Source: Saprospiraceae bacterium
GTDB lineage: Bacteria > Bacteroidota > Bacteroidia > Chitinophagales > Saprospiraceae
Direction: 5' to 3'
DNA: 13,168 bases
NCBI GenBank assembly: GCA_020528935.1
Contig: JAJDFU010000534.1
Coordinates: 1-13,168, forward strand
A program made the position numbers and the translations under genes. The notes under the pieces were generated by a model, which was not told the origin of the DNA, made no database searches, and worked only from the letters and a program-made list of their open reading frames with translations. Shown here one piece after another: positions 1 through 7,062 of the stretch. Position 1 is the stretch's first letter; every line of letters begins with the position of its first letter.

Positions 1-1016
1 TTCAGCCTGTTGAGATCCACAAAGAGACCGGCCAGGATATTGAGCGACCCCCCGGCCTGTTGGAAGAGGGCCCAGAAGATCATGTGGAACACTAAAAGGA
101 ATATAAAAACGATCATGCGCTGGCCCTCCACTTTGGCCTCGGCCCGAAGCGCACCGACGAGCAGGTATCCCAGCACGCCCAGTCCGCCGATGAGGAGGAT
201 GTAGTTCGTGATGTCTTCCCGGTTGATGAGAAACATGAGGGGAAAAACAGAGAGCAACGCCCCGATGATGACCAGGCTTTCCTTGGTCAGGCCCGCTTTC
301 CAGGGCTTGCGGTAATCGGGATCTACGGCCAGACCCTTATCCGGGTATTTGCGCATATTGATGATGAAGTTGATCACACCAATAATCATGCCGACACCGG
401 CGGCCAGAAAACCCCACTCCCAACCGATCTGCTCGCCGAGGTAGCCGCAGGTAAGCGGGGCCAGGAAGGCGCCGATATTGATCCCCATATAAAAGATCGT
501 AAAGGCGCTGTCCTTTCGGGAGTCGTCGCGATCGTAAAAATTGCCCAGGAAACTGGAGATGTTGGGTTTGAAGAAACCATTACCTATGGTGAGCAGCCCC
601 AGGCCGACGAAGAAGATCTGCTCCGAGAGCCCGGCACCGGCGGTGAGGGCCAGCGTAAACGGGCCTGCCGCCATGAGCAACCCGCCCAGCACAATGGCCT
701 TGCGAAATCCCATAAGGCGATCGGCCAGGAGCCCCCCCAGAATGGGCGTACCGTAGAGGAGGGCGTTGTAGGCCCCGTAAATGCCGTAGGCCCGGGCATC
801 GGCCTCTCCCTGAGCCATCATATCGAACAGCTCTTTTGTCATGTACAGAATGAGCAGCGCCCGCATGCCGTAGAAGGAAAAACGCTCCCACAACTCGGTG
901 AAGAACAGGGTAAACAGGGCCCGGGGGTGGGTTTTTCGCTGGGTGAAGATGATAAAGGGCACCCAGATGAAAACGAAAACCCACCCAAAGATGAGTAAAC
1001 CTAGTGCTGAGTCCAT
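1..1016 (-). CDS. POT/PTR2-family peptide MFS transporter, C-terminus cut off by window edge
   Basis: This is an inner-membrane symporter predicted to import di- and tripeptides with protons. The frame is open from ATG at 1016 to the left edge, giving 338 residues; about a third of the protein is missing. Family marks are visible: ELWERFSFYG at residues 41-50 (the ExxERF proton-coupling motif), the MFS loop GGLLADRLMG at 94-103, KPNIS at 150-154 and FTIFYMGINIGAF at 172-184. Many hydrophobic segments alternate with short charged loops. Residues 1-27 form an extra hydrophobic stretch ahead of the usual HPxxLFxLFFTE start. In helix 7 the sequence is FWALFQQ (314-320), where the neighbouring paralogue has FWGAFEQ. 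The gene lies 38 bases downstream of that paralogue on the same strand with no terminator visible between them, so co-transcription is likely. The family is certain; the substrate is inferred. Confidence 0.93.
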   Translation of the reverse strand, partial: MDSALGLLIFGWVFVFIWVPFIIFTQRKTHPRALFTLFFTELWERFSFYGMRALLILYMTKELFDMMAQGEADARAYGIYGAYNALLYGTPILGGLLADRLMGFRKAIVLGGLLMAAGPFTLALTAGAGLSEQIFFVGLGLLTIGNGFFKPNISSFLGNFYDRDDSRKDSAFTIFYMGINIGAFLAPLTCGYLGEQIGWEWGFLAAGVGMIIGVINFIINMRKYPDKGLAVDPDYRKPWKAGLTKESLVIIGALLSVFPLMFLINREDITNYILLIGGLGVLGYLLVGALRAEAKVEGQRMIVFIFLLVFHMIFWALFQQAGGSLNILAGLFVDLNRL

Positions 1017-1054
1017 GCTAATGGTTTGTTTGTAAAATGGTATTCCGCATCGCG

Positions 1055-2473
1055 TTATCCGACTTTCGGCTGATCGGCCAGTTCGTATCCCTCCTGCTCT
1101 TCGAAGTGCGAGCTACCTTTGTCCTCCGCGCCGTGCGTCAGGCGTTTGAGCGGCTTGAGCATGGCCAGCACGATTAGCCCGACCAGGGTACAAAAAACGG
1201 CAATGCCGGTAAAGATCTCCAGTTCGCCGGCAGACTGGGCCCATTCACCCAGCAGGCCGGCGATCTTATTGCCCAGACCGGTGGCCGCAAAATAGGCACC
1301 CATCATGAAAGAGGCGTATTTCACCGGTGCCAGCTTCGTGATAAAGGAAAGCGCTACCGGCGAAGCGCACAATTCCCCTACCGTGTGGAAGAGATACGCC
1401 AGAATGAGCCAGATCATAGCGGCTTCACCTACCTCCTTATACTGCAGGGAGGCTGCCGTCATGAACAGAAAGCCCCAACCCATGATCATCACTCCCCAGG
1501 CCATCTTGAACAGGGAAGAGCCTTCGCGGCCTCTATTTTTCCAACGGTACCAGAAATTGGCCACAGCCGTACCCAGGGTGATGATAAAAAAGGCGTTCAC
1601 CGACTGGAACCAGCTGGCCGGCACCTCGAAGCCCAGCAGCATGCGGTTGGTCTTTTGCTCGGCGTACAGGTTCATCAGCCCACCGGCCTGTTCGAAGGCT
1701 CCCCAGAAAATGATCACCAGCAGGAAGGACAGAAACATGACCTTCATCCGATCGATCTCCACCTCGGTGAGCGGACGATCGTAGGCTTCGCGATCGGGCG
1801 AATCGGCCGTGCCGATGAATTCGCCCACCCCTTTGAGGTAGCGCTGCCCGAAGAGATACATCAGTTGGCCCAGCAACATGCCAATACCGGCCAGGCCGAA
1901 CCCGTAATGCCAGCCGTAGGTCTCGCCCACATAGCCCACTACCAGGGCCGAGAGAAATGCGCCGATATTGATGCCGATGTAGAAGATGGTAAAGCCCTTG
2001 TCGCGGCGGTCGTCGCCAGGGCGGTACAGCCCGCCTACCATGGTGGAAATATTCGGCTTGAGGCAGCCCACACCCAGTATGATGAGCCCCAGGCCCGTGT
2101 AGAATGCCCAGACGGCCTCTACGGCCAGGATGCCGTGCCCCGCGCAGAGCAGGAGCCCGCCCAGCATCACCGTGCGCTTTTGCCCCAGCAGGCGATCCGC
2201 CAGAATGCCTCCGGGAATAGAGGCCAGGTACACCAGCATGGTATACCACCCATACAGGGCCAGGGCCTGCTCATTTGTCCAGCCGAAGCCGGGATTGGCA
2301 CTGGTGGTTTCCGCTACCAGAAAGAGCACCAGGATGGCCCGCATGCCGTAGTAAGAAAAGCGCTCCCACAATTCCGTAAAAAATAAAACGTAAAGCCCGG
2401 CCGGATGGCCCAGAATTTTTGGTTGGTTGTCGAAATCAAACGAATCCGAGACCGCCGAGGTCTGATCTGCCAT
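1055..2473 (-). CDS. POT/PTR2-family proton-dependent oligopeptide transporter
   Basis: A complete 472-residue transporter predicted to carry small peptides across the inner membrane with protons. Motifs in order: ELWERFSYYG at 34-43 (ExxERFxYYG), GGILADRLLG at 88-97, KPNIS at 139-143, FTIFYIGINIGAF at 161-173, FWGAFEQ at 256-262 in helix 7, and GELCASPVALS at 366-376 in helix 10, with the acidic residues expected of the family. Length and hydrophobicity fit a 12-14 helix transporter, with a charged cytoplasmic tail from about 444. The frame also allows a TTG start at 2479, two codons earlier. The ATG at 2473 is preferred because it is the standard codon and no Shine-Dalgarno sequence favours the other. 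It follows the DUF4230 gene after a likely terminator and a 194-base gap, so it probably has its own promoter. It precedes a second POT gene. Confidence 0.96.
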   Translation of the reverse strand: MADQTSAVSDSFDFDNQPKILGHPAGLYVLFFTELWERFSYYGMRAILVLFLVAETTSANPGFGWTNEQALALYGWYTMLVYLASIPGGILADRLLGQKRTVMLGGLLLCAGHGILAVEAVWAFYTGLGLIILGVGCLKPNISTMVGGLYRPGDDRRDKGFTIFYIGINIGAFLSALVVGYVGETYGWHYGFGLAGIGMLLGQLMYLFGQRYLKGVGEFIGTADSPDREAYDRPLTEVEIDRMKVMFLSFLLVIIFWGAFEQAGGLMNLYAEQKTNRMLLGFEVPASWFQSVNAFFIITLGTAVANFWYRWKNRGREGSSLFKMAWGVMIMGWGFLFMTAASLQYKEVGEAAMIWLILAYLFHTVGELCASPVALSFITKLAPVKYASFMMGAYFAATGLGNKIAGLLGEWAQSAGELEIFTGIAVFCTLVGLIVLAMLKPLKRLTHGAEDKGSSHFEEQEGYELADQPKVG

Positions 2474-2610
2474 GGTCAATTGTTGTTTTCCTTTTCCGTC
2501 TTTCCATCCCCTATCGCTCCATAGGAAGACAAAACGAGGCTAAAATAAACGCTTTTCCCTTGGGCAGGAAAGATCACCGCTGTTTTATTTGCCGGGAAGA
2601 CGCGATAGAA

Positions 2611-2650
2611 AAGAAAAATTTGGCCGATCCGCCGGCAGAGCGATCGGACC
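2611..2650 (-). terminator. Probable rho-independent terminator after the DUF4230 gene
   Basis: Read on the minus strand, a 6-bp inverted repeat (CCGATC at 2647-2642 with GATCGG at 2629-2624) is extended by a GG/CC pair past a one-base bulge. It encloses a 12-base loop and is followed at once by AAATTTTTCTTTTCT. It begins 18 bases after the TAA of the DUF4230 gene and lies upstream of the POT transporter start, which fits the end of the DUF3108-DUF4230 transcript. The stem is short and the T-run is interrupted by one C, so efficiency may be moderate. Confidence 0.6.
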
Positions 2651-2667
2651 TCGACGAGGGGCACGGA

Positions 2668-3291
2668 TTATCCGTCCATGTCGCGGACGGGGAGCGAGAC
2701 CGGCTCCCCGTCCACTTCGAATTGCCAGCCGGCTCCTTCCACCATCATGCGGATGGTTTCCAGCAACTCCTGCCCCTGATGGCGGGCTGCGTCCATAAGG
2801 GGGCTCTGTTCGGCCTTTTCGCGAATGAAGGTTTTCGCATTGTTCTGCAGGCGATTGTAATCGGCCTCATCAAAGGTGTTGAATACGCCCTCGGAGATGT
2901 CGTAATAATCCAGTTCGTGGTCGATGGAGAGGATCTCGGGCTCAGGCAGGCCGGACAGGGCCACCGTCCTGGTGGCCGGCCGGAGTTCCCAACTCACCCG
3001 GTCCAGGTCGTAGCCGACGGATACCTTGGCGCGCACCCGCAGCAAAGCTTTTTTCTGAAACAGCCCAATATCATAGCCTATGTAGTCCTCGTAACTGTAC
3101 ACCTCATTGATGTAGCCTTCGACGGTTACCAGCTGAGCGACCTGCTGAATGCGCTCCAGCAACATCCGGCCTTCTTCTTCGACCACAGGCTGCCCCCCTA
3201 CGGGCAGCTTTAGGGAACGGCTGGCCCACCAACCCAGTGCAAAGGCCGCCAGCGCCAACAGAATCCAAAAAACCAGTCTGACCGCGCGCAT
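2668..3291 (-). CDS. DUF4230 domain-containing protein, membrane-anchored
   Basis: A 207-residue protein of unknown function. Residues 4-24 form one hydrophobic helix, likely an N-terminal inner-membrane anchor with the rest outside the cytoplasm. The body matches DUF4230 as I know it: an opening helix and strand with a TVE..(Y)INEVYSYEDY pattern (residues 56-70), then the KKALLRVRAKVSVGYDLDRV region (80-99), a proline-rich EPEI turn (117-120), and a helical C-terminal half where asparagine and glutamine residues precede repeated lysine/glutamate pairs. The family is common in Bacteroidota and Firmicutes and has no established biochemical role. It starts 2 bases after the stop of the DUF3108 gene, which argues for one transcript and perhaps a shared cell-envelope role. 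A terminator-like hairpin follows its stop. The family call rests on remembered pattern, not a search. Confidence 0.85.
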   Translation of the reverse strand: MRAVRLVFWILLALAAFALGWWASRSLKLPVGGQPVVEEEGRMLLERIQQVAQLVTVEGYINEVYSYEDYIGYDIGLFQKKALLRVRAKVSVGYDLDRVSWELRPATRTVALSGLPEPEILSIDHELDYYDISEGVFNTFDEADYNRLQNNAKTFIREKAEQSPLMDAARHQGQELLETIRMMVEGAGWQFEVDGEPVSLPVRDMDG

Positions 3292-3293
3292 AC

Positions 3294-4148
3294 TTAATTT
3301 TTAGCGGTTAACGGATGCCTCAACCCCTTGTATTCCTTGAGCACGGCCTTGACCGACCCTACCGAAACGGGCGATTCGATGAGCAGGGGCAGCCGGTTGT
3401 CGTCGTTGGATACCCAGACCAGCATCTCGTCGCCCTCCTTGAAGTATTCCCCTTCGATGAGGTCGGGGCTGAACACAATGGCGTCGAAACGGCCCTGCCC
3501 CTTGATCTTTTTATTGCCGTCCATCCCCTTGTACGTGACCTTCAGAGGCCATACCTCTTTATCCATAAAAATGCGAACGGGTAGGTGCTGCCCGGGCTCC
3601 AGCGACTGAAAATCGACATTTCGCGTGTAGTAGATGATGGAGAGTATATCGTGCATACAGCTGCCCAGCTCGTATTCGCTGAGCTTGGCCTTCCGCCGGT
3701 TGTCTCCGCGGAGCGAACGGGCCGTGTACTGGTTTTGATCAAAAACGACCTTGTCGTACAAGGTGAACTTGCCCTCCTGCACATCCCGTATGCTCACTTT
3801 CGGCAAAAGGGTTTCCTTGTCGACGTAGGTATCGTAGCGGTCGCGCACCTTGAAAAACCACTCGTAGGATTTATAGGTGGCCCCATAGGCCGAGAGGTGG
3901 TACTGATCCTTCATTTCCTTGACCCGGAAGGTAACTTCCCCCGCCGACATCCACACGAAATTCCAGTTGTAGTACAGTTTGTAGGTAATGGTTTCGCCGT
4001 CCTGGAAGGTAAAATTCTGAATGGAGCATTGGTTGATCGCATCTTCCGTTCGGACCTCAGCGGCCGACTTTTTGCTTTCCCGGACCGGTTGATACAGCAA
4101 CAGCAAAGGCAGCATCCAAAGCGCCCAATGCAATGACTTGTTCTTCAT
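3294..4148 (-). CDS. DUF3108 domain-containing protein, exported
   Basis: A 284-residue protein with a short basic N-terminus and hydrophobic core (residues 5-20), consistent with a signal peptide or anchor that sends it to the periplasm. The mature part follows the DUF3108 pattern: FQDGETITYKLYYNWNFVW (48-66), an AGEVTFRV strand (69-76), SYEWFFKVRDRYDTYVD (94-110) followed by LLPKVSIRDVQEG (114-126), then a later block with IFMDKEVWPLKVTYKG (193-208) and the closing VSVGSVKAVLKEYKG (261-275). The fold is expected to be all-beta; function is not established. The frame stays open 21 codons upstream, to 4211. The ATG at 4148 is preferred because it places the hydrophobic segment at the very N-terminus. 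It is divergent from ruvC and leads a probable two-gene unit with the DUF4230 gene, 2 bases downstream. Confidence 0.88.
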   Translation of the reverse strand: MKNKSLHWALWMLPLLLLYQPVRESKKSAAEVRTEDAINQCSIQNFTFQDGETITYKLYYNWNFVWMSAGEVTFRVKEMKDQYHLSAYGATYKSYEWFFKVRDRYDTYVDKETLLPKVSIRDVQEGKFTLYDKVVFDQNQYTARSLRGDNRRKAKLSEYELGSCMHDILSIIYYTRNVDFQSLEPGQHLPVRIFMDKEVWPLKVTYKGMDGNKKIKGQGRFDAIVFSPDLIEGEYFKEGDEMLVWVSNDDNRLPLLIESPVSVGSVKAVLKEYKGLRHPLTAKN

Positions 4149-4296
4149 GGTGTTTCGATTTGGTTCGGAATACAGGGGGGATGCAAACCCCAGACTTTCA
4201 TTCCCGAGCATTTCCTTAGCTTAGTGCAATAACGCCGGAGCATGCAGGCAATCTTCTGCGCGTAGTTTCGATTACCATTTCTTTAACATTTTTCAT
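4149..4296. promoter_or_regulatory. Divergent intergenic region between DUF3108 gene and ruvC
   Basis: These 148 bases separate two genes that point away from each other, so the start signals of both must lie here or inside the genes. The 35 bases before ruvC are AT-rich. The best resemblance to the Bacteroidota -7 box (TAnnTTTG) on the plus strand is TAGTTTCG at 4263-4270, with one mismatch and no TTTG at the usual distance upstream. No Shine-Dalgarno sequence precedes either start. The call rests on gene layout, not on a convincing promoter. Confidence 0.4.
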
Positions 4297-4863
4297 ATGC
4301 CAAGCGTTCCCTATTGCATTCTGGGTATCGATCCCGGCACCAATGTCCTGGGCTATGGTCTGCTGCAGGTTGCCGGCAAGGAACTGAGCTTGCTGGATAT
4401 GGGCACGGTCCGGATGAAGCGCCAGGCCAGCCAGAGCGAAAAGCTATCGCAGATCTTTTCCCGGGTCGATCAGCTCATCCGACGCTACGAGCCCAGGGCA
4501 CTGGCCATTGAGGCGCCTTTCTACGGAAAAAACGTACAGAGCATGCTCAAGCTGGGCAGGGCACAGGGCGTGGCGATCGCCGCAGCGCTGAAAAACGGGC
4601 TGCCGTTCCAGGAGTACTCTCCCCGGCGGATCAAGCAGGCCGTGACCGGTAACGGCAATGCTGCCAAGGAGCAGGTGGCCGCCATGCTGGTGCAATTGCT
4701 CGGTGGAAGCATGGATTCGGAATCGCTGGACGCCACCGATGCCCTGGCAACGGCCTTGTGCCATTACTACAGCGCGCTGGCAACGAATGCGGGAAAGGGC
4801 AAACAGAAATACACCGGCTGGGAAAGCTTCCTCAAGGACAACCCGGGGCGGATCAAGGATTAA
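4297..4863 (+). CDS. ruvC: Crossover junction endodeoxyribonuclease RuvC
   Basis: RuvC is the Holliday-junction resolvase: as a dimer, with RuvAB, it nicks opposing strands symmetrically during recombinational repair in the cytoplasm. The protein is 188 residues, normal to slightly long for the family. The RNase H-like fold and catalytic acids are visible: D12 in GIDPGTN, E72 in LAIEAPFYGKN, and D145 and D148 in SLDATDALATALCH. The conserved SPRRIKQAVTGNGNAAKEQV block (108-127) carries the usual lysines. The extra length is a lysine-rich tail from about 165. The ATG at 4297 puts the first catalytic strand at the expected distance from the N-terminus. It is the only plus-strand gene in the window and is not next to ruvA or ruvB. 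Its TAA overlaps the stop of the convergent HIT gene. Confidence 0.97.
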   Translation: MPSVPYCILGIDPGTNVLGYGLLQVAGKELSLLDMGTVRMKRQASQSEKLSQIFSRVDQLIRRYEPRALAIEAPFYGKNVQSMLKLGRAQGVAIAAALKNGLPFQEYSPRRIKQAVTGNGNAAKEQVAAMLVQLLGGSMDSESLDATDALATALCHYYSALATNAGKGKQKYTGWESFLKDNPGRIKD

Positions 4864-5258
4864 CCGTTGTAGGCCGTTCGTATGCGGGCGGCGAGCTCCT
4901 CCAGTTCCTCGTCGCTCATTTTTACGGGCGGGCGACCGAAATTCATATCGGACATTCGGGTGATGGGGATCAGGTGCACGTGCGCATGAGGCACTTCCAG
5001 ACCTACCACCGCCACACCCACGCGGCGGCAGCTGACCACCGATTCGATCGCCCGGCTCACCTTCCCGGCAAAGACCATGACCCCGGAGAGGTGGTCGTCA
5101 TCCAGATCGAAAAAGTAATCGATCTCTTCTTTGGGAACCACCAGAGTATGCCCTTTGGACATGGGGCGTATGTCCAGAAAAGCGAAGAAGCGATCGTCTT
5201 CGGCGATCTTGTAGGAAGGCAATTCGCCGCGAACGATCTTGGTGAAAATACTTGCCAT
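4860..5258 (-). CDS. HIT family protein (histidine triad nucleotide hydrolase)
   Basis: A 132-residue cytosolic HIT-domain protein. Such proteins bind nucleotides and hydrolyse or transfer phosphoramidate- or dinucleotide-type substrates through a covalent histidine-nucleotide intermediate. The triad is intact: HAHVHLIPI at residues 91-99, with H93 the expected nucleophile. The N-terminal IFTKIVRGELPSYKIAEDD (4-22) and HTLVVPKEEIDYFFDL (37-52) are typical for the family. The stretch RVGVAVVGLEVP before the triad replaces the NxGxxAGQ segment of Hint-type proteins, as I recall for Bacteroidota HIT proteins. The exact substrate cannot be read from the sequence. The start is 2 bases after the greA stop, so it is probably translated from the greA transcript. 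The stop overlaps that of the opposing ruvC. Confidence 0.94.
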   Translation of the reverse strand: MASIFTKIVRGELPSYKIAEDDRFFAFLDIRPMSKGHTLVVPKEEIDYFFDLDDDHLSGVMVFAGKVSRAIESVVSCRRVGVAVVGLEVPHAHVHLIPITRMSDMNFGRPPVKMSDEELEELAARIRTAYNG

Positions 5259-5260
5259 AG

Positions 5261-5734
5261 TTAAAAGGAGATATCCACGATTTCGAATTCGAGCTGGCCG
5301 CGGGGCGTTTCAATGAGGGCCTTGTCCCCTTTGGTCTTGCCCAACAGGCCTTTTCCGATCGGCGAACCCACCGATATTTTTTTGGCTTTCAGGTCCGCCT
5401 CGGATTCCGACACCAACTGGTAAGTGATCTGGTGGTCGTTTTTGGTATTGCGAATGGTCACCTTGGCCAGGACGGTAACCTTGGAGGTATCCACCTGGCT
5501 TTCGTCCAGGATGCGTGCATTGGACAGTACTTTTTCCAGTTCGTTGATGCGCAGCTCGAGCATGCCTTGCGCCTCCTTGGCTGCGTCGTATTCGGCATTT
5601 TCGGAAAGATCGCCCTTGTCGCGGGCTTCGGCTATGGCCATAGCGGCCTCTTTGCGCCCCCTGGACTTGAGATCTTCCAACTCGGCCTTGAGCTTTTCGT
5701 ACCCCTCTTTGGTCAAATAATTAAACCCTGCCAT
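5261..5734 (-). CDS. greA: Transcription elongation factor GreA
   Basis: GreA enters the secondary channel of RNA polymerase and triggers cleavage of the backtracked transcript so that elongation can resume. The 157-residue length is exactly typical. Residues 1-75 form the antiparallel coiled coil, whose tip GDLSENAEYD (41-50) carries the acidic residues D42 and E45 that coordinate the catalytic magnesium. Residues 82-157 are the FKBP-like C-terminal domain, with the hallmark SVGSPIGKGLLGKTKGD (121-137). The frame remains open upstream to 5995, but the ATG at 5734 gives the standard N-terminus (MAGFNYLTKEGYEKL), and the upstream frame runs through a terminator. The HIT gene follows after 2 bases. 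Its promoter should lie in 5735-5867, just past the terminator of the upstream operon. Confidence 0.97.
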   Translation of the reverse strand: MAGFNYLTKEGYEKLKAELEDLKSRGRKEAAMAIAEARDKGDLSENAEYDAAKEAQGMLELRINELEKVLSNARILDESQVDTSKVTVLAKVTIRNTKNDHQITYQLVSESEADLKAKKISVGSPIGKGLLGKTKGDKALIETPRGQLEFEIVDISF

Positions 5735-5867
5735 ATCGTATTCCGGTTTATATGCGGCTTTTGAAATTAGCGACTGCGACCCTGCCCGCCGGTGGTGGCT
5801 GAGCTGTACGGACACCGCCTTGTGAAAGTTGAGTGCGGAAGGAGGATCGCCTTGTCGCCCGGGCATT
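5735..5867 (-). promoter_or_regulatory. Probable promoter and leader region of greA-HIT
   Basis: These 133 bases lie between the terminator of the PorV-like operon and the greA start, so greA transcription most likely begins here. The closest thing to a Bacteroidota -7 element on the minus strand is TAATTTCA (5769-5762), which keeps TAnnTT but not the final TG, and no TTTG lies at the usual spacing. The assignment is positional inference; the exact start is not visible. Confidence 0.35.
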
Positions 5868-5907
5868 AAAAAATCGAGAACGCTTCCATTCCGGAAACGT
5901 TCTCGAT
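5868..5907 (-). terminator. Strong rho-independent terminator of the TonB/PorV-like operon
   Basis: A perfect 10-bp inverted repeat, ATCGAGAACG at 5907-5898 pairing with CGTTCTCGAT at 5882-5873 on the minus strand, continues past a single mismatch into a 4-bp GGAA/TTCC helix with a 5-base loop. Six Ts (5873-5868, minus strand) follow the stem directly. It begins 45 bases after the PorV-like stop. On the plus strand the stem is not followed by a T-run, so it acts in one direction. It separates this operon from greA. Confidence 0.9.
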
Positions 5908-5952
5908 GGTCTTTCGCTGCAAAAATACGGAAAATCGACAAACCCGCAAGGA

Positions 5953-6993
5953 CTACAGGTCGAAGCGCAGCCCGAAATTGTGGGTGCCGTCCCACACGCG
6001 GGTCGTGCGGTAAGCGTAGTCCACAGACAAGCGGGAATCCCGGTTGCGTTTGCTGAGCGGGACGCCCAGGGAAGCGCCGAACGCCAGACCGGTATAGATG
6101 GGCGCTTCGAATTCTTCGGCACTGCCCATGTCAAATTTGTAGCCCGCACGCAATTCCACATAGCGATCGAAGGAGTATTCGATGCCTGCACCGATCTGGT
6201 CTCTGGAGAAGGAATTGGCCGTGAAGTTGCCCATCGCTGTGATGCGGTGGCGCTCGCCGAGCAGAAAGTCGTAGGCCATACCGATGTTGAGCGTGGAGGG
6301 CAATTCAAAGCCGGCATTTCGGCGGTCGAAGGTAAGCTGTGTGGGACCGTCGTTGCCTTGGATTTCCGTCTGCTGGCCCAGCGCTTCTCCGCTGAATTTC
6401 ATGCGGGTGCCGATGTTGCGCAATGAAACGCCGAACTTGAAGTTGCCGGTGCGGTACTGGACTCCGGCATCCAGCGCAATGCCGAAGGAGTTGAGGTCGG
6501 CCAGGCTCTCGGAGACCGCCCGAACCAGAAAGCCCACCGAAATTTTTTCTGCAAACGTATGGGCGTAGCCGATCCCGATATTGAGAAAATTGGGCGAAAA
6601 AGTAGAGCCCGTACCTTCCGGCAGGGCAGTAGTGGTGACCGGGATATCGCCGAAGTCCAGCGACATCAGCGTCAGGGCCAGCGCCCCGTTTTTGCCCAGG
6701 CGGGTCGAGATGCCTCCTGCTGACATGCTGATATCGGTGCCCTGCAGATACAGGGCGTGGCTGGCGTACACCTGCAACTTGCTGATCTGCCCGATTCCGG
6801 CTACATTCAGCCGCATTGCTTCCGCTCCGCTGATTGTGGCGGTGTTCATCGTGTGCAGGCCGGCCGATCGCGCCCAGGGATTCATCAGGAGCTCATAGGC
6901 GCCTGCTTCCCCCTGGCGATCCGGGTTGCCTGCGCGCACTTCCGCCGTCAGCAGAGCCAAAAGAAGTATGGTGAGAACGTAAACGTTTTTCAT
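5953..6993 (-). CDS. PorV/PorQ family outer-membrane protein
   Basis: A 346-residue protein predicted to form an outer-membrane beta barrel of the FadL-like PorV/PorQ family, whose studied members work with the type 9 secretion system in moving and anchoring cargo. Residues 1-21 are a clear signal peptide (MKNVYVLTILLLALLTAEVR then A). The mature N-terminus has the family pattern LLMNPWARSAG (35-45) followed by an A.RLNVAGIG segment (59-68) in place of the usual NPAGLA. The rest is alternating amphipathic strands with glycine and aromatic residues, for example TFSPNFLNIGIGYAHTF (131-147) and SVDYAYRTTRVWDGTHNFG (323-341), ending in LRFDL. The frame is open to 7029, but 6993 places the signal peptide correctly. 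It is the last gene of a three-gene operon behind the giant sorting-domain protein. It is unlikely to be the general PorV of the secretion system; an operon-specific paralogue is more probable. Confidence 0.88.
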   Translation of the reverse strand: MKNVYVLTILLLALLTAEVRAGNPDRQGEAGAYELLMNPWARSAGLHTMNTATISGAEAMRLNVAGIGQISKLQVYASHALYLQGTDISMSAGGISTRLGKNGALALTLMSLDFGDIPVTTTALPEGTGSTFSPNFLNIGIGYAHTFAEKISVGFLVRAVSESLADLNSFGIALDAGVQYRTGNFKFGVSLRNIGTRMKFSGEALGQQTEIQGNDGPTQLTFDRRNAGFELPSTLNIGMAYDFLLGERHRITAMGNFTANSFSRDQIGAGIEYSFDRYVELRAGYKFDMGSAEEFEAPIYTGLAFGASLGVPLSKRNRDSRLSVDYAYRTTRVWDGTHNFGLRFDL

Positions 6994-7011
6994 GCTGTCG
7001 ATTTTGAAATG

Positions 7012-7052
7012 GGAAAGAGCGGGGAGCACACTGCCGGCCCCCCGGCTCTTCC
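7012..7052 (-). promoter_or_regulatory. Intercistronic hairpin between giant secreted protein and PorV-like gene
   Basis: In the 69-base gap, the minus-strand RNA can fold GGAAGAGC (7052-7045) against GCTCTTTCC (7020-7012) with one bulged base, and an adjacent G-run against CCCC lengthens the stem. The hairpin begins 10 bases after the upstream stop and ends 18 bases before the downstream start. No T-run follows, so it is not a standard terminator. It could stabilise one side of a processed transcript or shape the translation ratio of the two genes; its role is inference. Confidence 0.55.
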
Positions 7053-7062
7053 GATGATGCGT

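Noticed and set aside
1385..2386. A 333-codon plus-strand frame opposite the complete POT transporter.
   Set aside because: It is a shadow of the transporter gene: histidine- and glutamine-rich translation, no family motif and no start context.
4263..4270. TAGTTTCG upstream of ruvC as a Bacteroidota -7 promoter box.
   Set aside because: It has one mismatch to TAnnTTTG and no TTTG or TTG at the expected distance upstream; such matches are frequent by chance.
5261..5275. TTAAAAGGAGATATCC just before the HIT gene start, as a ribosome binding site.
   Set aside because: The AAAAGGAG is on the plus strand; on the coding strand it reads CTCCTTTT, so it cannot be a Shine-Dalgarno sequence for the HIT gene.
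5735..5995. An N-terminal extension of GreA, since its frame is open to 5995.
   Set aside because: The extension crosses the upstream terminator and part of the PorV-like gene, and GreA from 5734 already has the exact family length and N-terminus.
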